Origin: Armatimonadota bacterium
GTDB taxonomy: Bacteria; Sysuimicrobiota; Sysuimicrobiia; Sysuimicrobiales; JACQTN01
Length of the DNA: 14,730 nucleotides
Reading direction: 5' to 3'
Assembly (NCBI GenBank): GCA_016210785.1
Contig: JACQTN010000217.1
Span: 1 to 14,730, forward strand
Positions 13,919 through 14,730 of the stretch are shown in pieces. The position numbers and the translations under genes were made by a program. Every line of letters starts with the position of its first letter. Position 1 is the stretch's first letter. The notes below the pieces were generated by a model. It was not told the origin of the DNA and did no database searches. It saw only the letters and a program-made list of their open reading frames with translations.

Positions 13919-14730
13919 CTATCCCTTCGACGCATACCGCACGATCAGGTACTCGTTGGGAATCATCCTCAGGTCCTGCACGTTGGCGCGCATGCCGGTC
14001 ACGTTGGTGAGGTAGAAGAGCAGCAGGTGATAGGCCTCGTCGTCCAGGATCTTCTGGATCTCCCGGTAGGCCACTTTGCGCAGGGCATCGTTGAGGCTGG
14101 AGCGCCCCCTGATCGTCAGCTCGTCCAGCCTGCCGTTCCGGATGCGCGAGTAGTTGAAGGGTGTCCCGGCGTTGGAACCGAGGACCGTCTGGGACAGCAT
14201 GTAGTTGGAGTCGATGGCGCCGTTGGAGTGCGAGATGAAGGCGATCTCCATCTCGGGACTCCGCAGGGAGTTGAGGTACCCGACCAGATCGGCTGTCACC
14301 CGCAGGTTGAGCCTCGCGCCGATGCGGGCGAGCTGCGAGGCGACGGCCTGGGCGACTTCAACATCCCGCTGGTAGATCCCGCCGGTGGTCCACAGCGAGG
14401 CCTCGAAGCCGTTGGGAAGACCGGCCTCTCTCAACAACTGCCGGGCCTTCTCCGGGTTGTACTCGTAGGCCTTTCCCTCCACCCAGTGCGACGAATACGG
14501 GGGCGTGTGGTTGGTGGCCGGCCCGGTGGCAAAGCCCCGCATGACGGTCCGCATGATGAGATCCTTGTTCACGCCGTGGTTCAGCGCCTGACGGACCAGC
14601 CGGTTGTCGAAGGGCGGCCGCGTGGAGTTCAGCCAGTAGTAGTAGGTGCGGGTCCCCTCCTTGCGCAGGAACTTGACGCTGCGGTTGGTGGAGAGGCGCT
14701 CGATCTCCTGAGGGGGCAGCACCTCGGCGA
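13919..14730 (-). CDS. Family 5 ABC transporter substrate-binding protein, C-terminal part (5' end outside window)
   Basis: The frame is open to the right edge, so the N-terminus and any lipoprotein signal lie outside; about 269 residues are visible. The segment PPQEIERL is followed by YYYWLNSTRPPFDNRLVRQA, NHGVNKDLI, the YNPEKARQLLREAGLPNGF block and the DLVGYLNSL region. This is the characteristic order of the second half of DppA/OppA/NikA-type binding proteins (SBP_bac_5). It would capture the solute outside the membrane and deliver it to the DppB/DppC-type permeases encoded at 10319-12182. The visible end, IVRYASKG, is a natural C-terminus with a TAG stop. It is the first gene of the visible operon, and the next gene starts 13 nt later. 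The ligand cannot be told; this family also binds sugars, opines and other small organics besides peptides. Confidence 0.93.
   Translation of the reverse strand, partial: AEVLPPQEIERLSTNRSVKFLRKEGTRTYYYWLNSTRPPFDNRLVRQALNHGVNKDLIMRTVMRGFATGPATNHTPPYSSHWVEGKAYEYNPEKARQLLREAGLPNGFEASLWTTGGIYQRDVEVAQAVASQLARIGARLNLRVTADLVGYLNSLRSPEMEIAFISHSNGAIDSNYMLSQTVLGSNAGTPFNYSRIRNGRLDELTIRGRSSLNDALRKVAYREIQKILDDEAYHLLLFYLTNVTGMRANVQDLRMIPNEYLIVRYASKG

Noticed and set aside
1..14730. CRISPR array, tRNA/rRNA genes, insertion sequences or phage genes
   Set aside because: I saw no regularly spaced repeats, no tRNA-like cloverleaf or rRNA segment, no transposase or integrase motif and no terminal inverted repeats. 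Coding sequence leaves almost no free space.

Overview
The window is about two thirds or more G+C. Every gene I can support lies on the minus strand and is read from right to left. Thirteen coding regions fill the window almost end to end. The first (substrate-binding protein) runs off the right edge and the last (deacetylase-fold protein) runs off the left edge. Gaps are 1-60 nt or short overlaps, several stop codons overlap the next ribosome-binding site, and no terminator or internal promoter is evident, so this looks like one long operon or most of one. Strong AGGAGG-type Shine-Dalgarno sites, GTG starts, high GC and the catabolic gene content fit a high-GC environmental bacterium. I cannot place it taxonomically from sequence alone.

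Layout in transcription order. Uptake block: C-terminal part of a family 5 oligopeptide/nickel-type ABC substrate-binding protein (14730-13919), a hydantoinase B/oxoprolinase-family protein (13905-12196), then DppB-type (12182-11262) and DppC-type (11251-10319) permeases. No ATPase subunit is present. CoA block: an enoyl-CoA hydratase/isomerase (10299-9511), an HMG-CoA-lyase-like TIM-barrel enzyme (9499-8390) and a fused NDP-forming acyl-CoA synthetase (8388-6268). Redox block: a succinate dehydrogenase/fumarate reductase-like flavoprotein (6261-4651), a membrane protein fusing two [4Fe-4S] ferredoxin motifs to a diheme cytochrome b of the formate-dehydrogenase gamma type (4658-3729), an imidazolonepropionase-like amidohydrolase (3726-2503), and a [2Fe-2S]/2x[4Fe-4S] FrdB-like protein (2447-1731). 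Ring/amide block: two paralogous NodB-fold proteins of the PuuE allantoinase/cyclic imidase type (1670-795 and 763-1).

How they may work together (inference). The ABC transporter imports an organic, possibly nitrogen-containing, compound. The HyuB-, amidohydrolase- and PuuE/imidase-like enzymes open or hydrolyse cyclic amide, imide or ureide bonds. The flavoprotein keeps the succinate/fumarate active-site residues and would oxidise the resulting succinate-like diacid, passing electrons through the iron-sulfur subunit and the ferredoxin-cytochrome b to quinone. The NDP-forming synthetase would make the CoA thioester, the hydratase would add water, and the lyase-like enzyme would cleave it to acetyl-CoA plus a keto acid. 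This is an apparently complete route for a substituted succinate or succinimide that I do not recognise as a described operon. Both the lyase-like protein and the deacetylase-fold proteins carry substitutions at canonical catalytic positions, which argues against taking their family names as literal functions.
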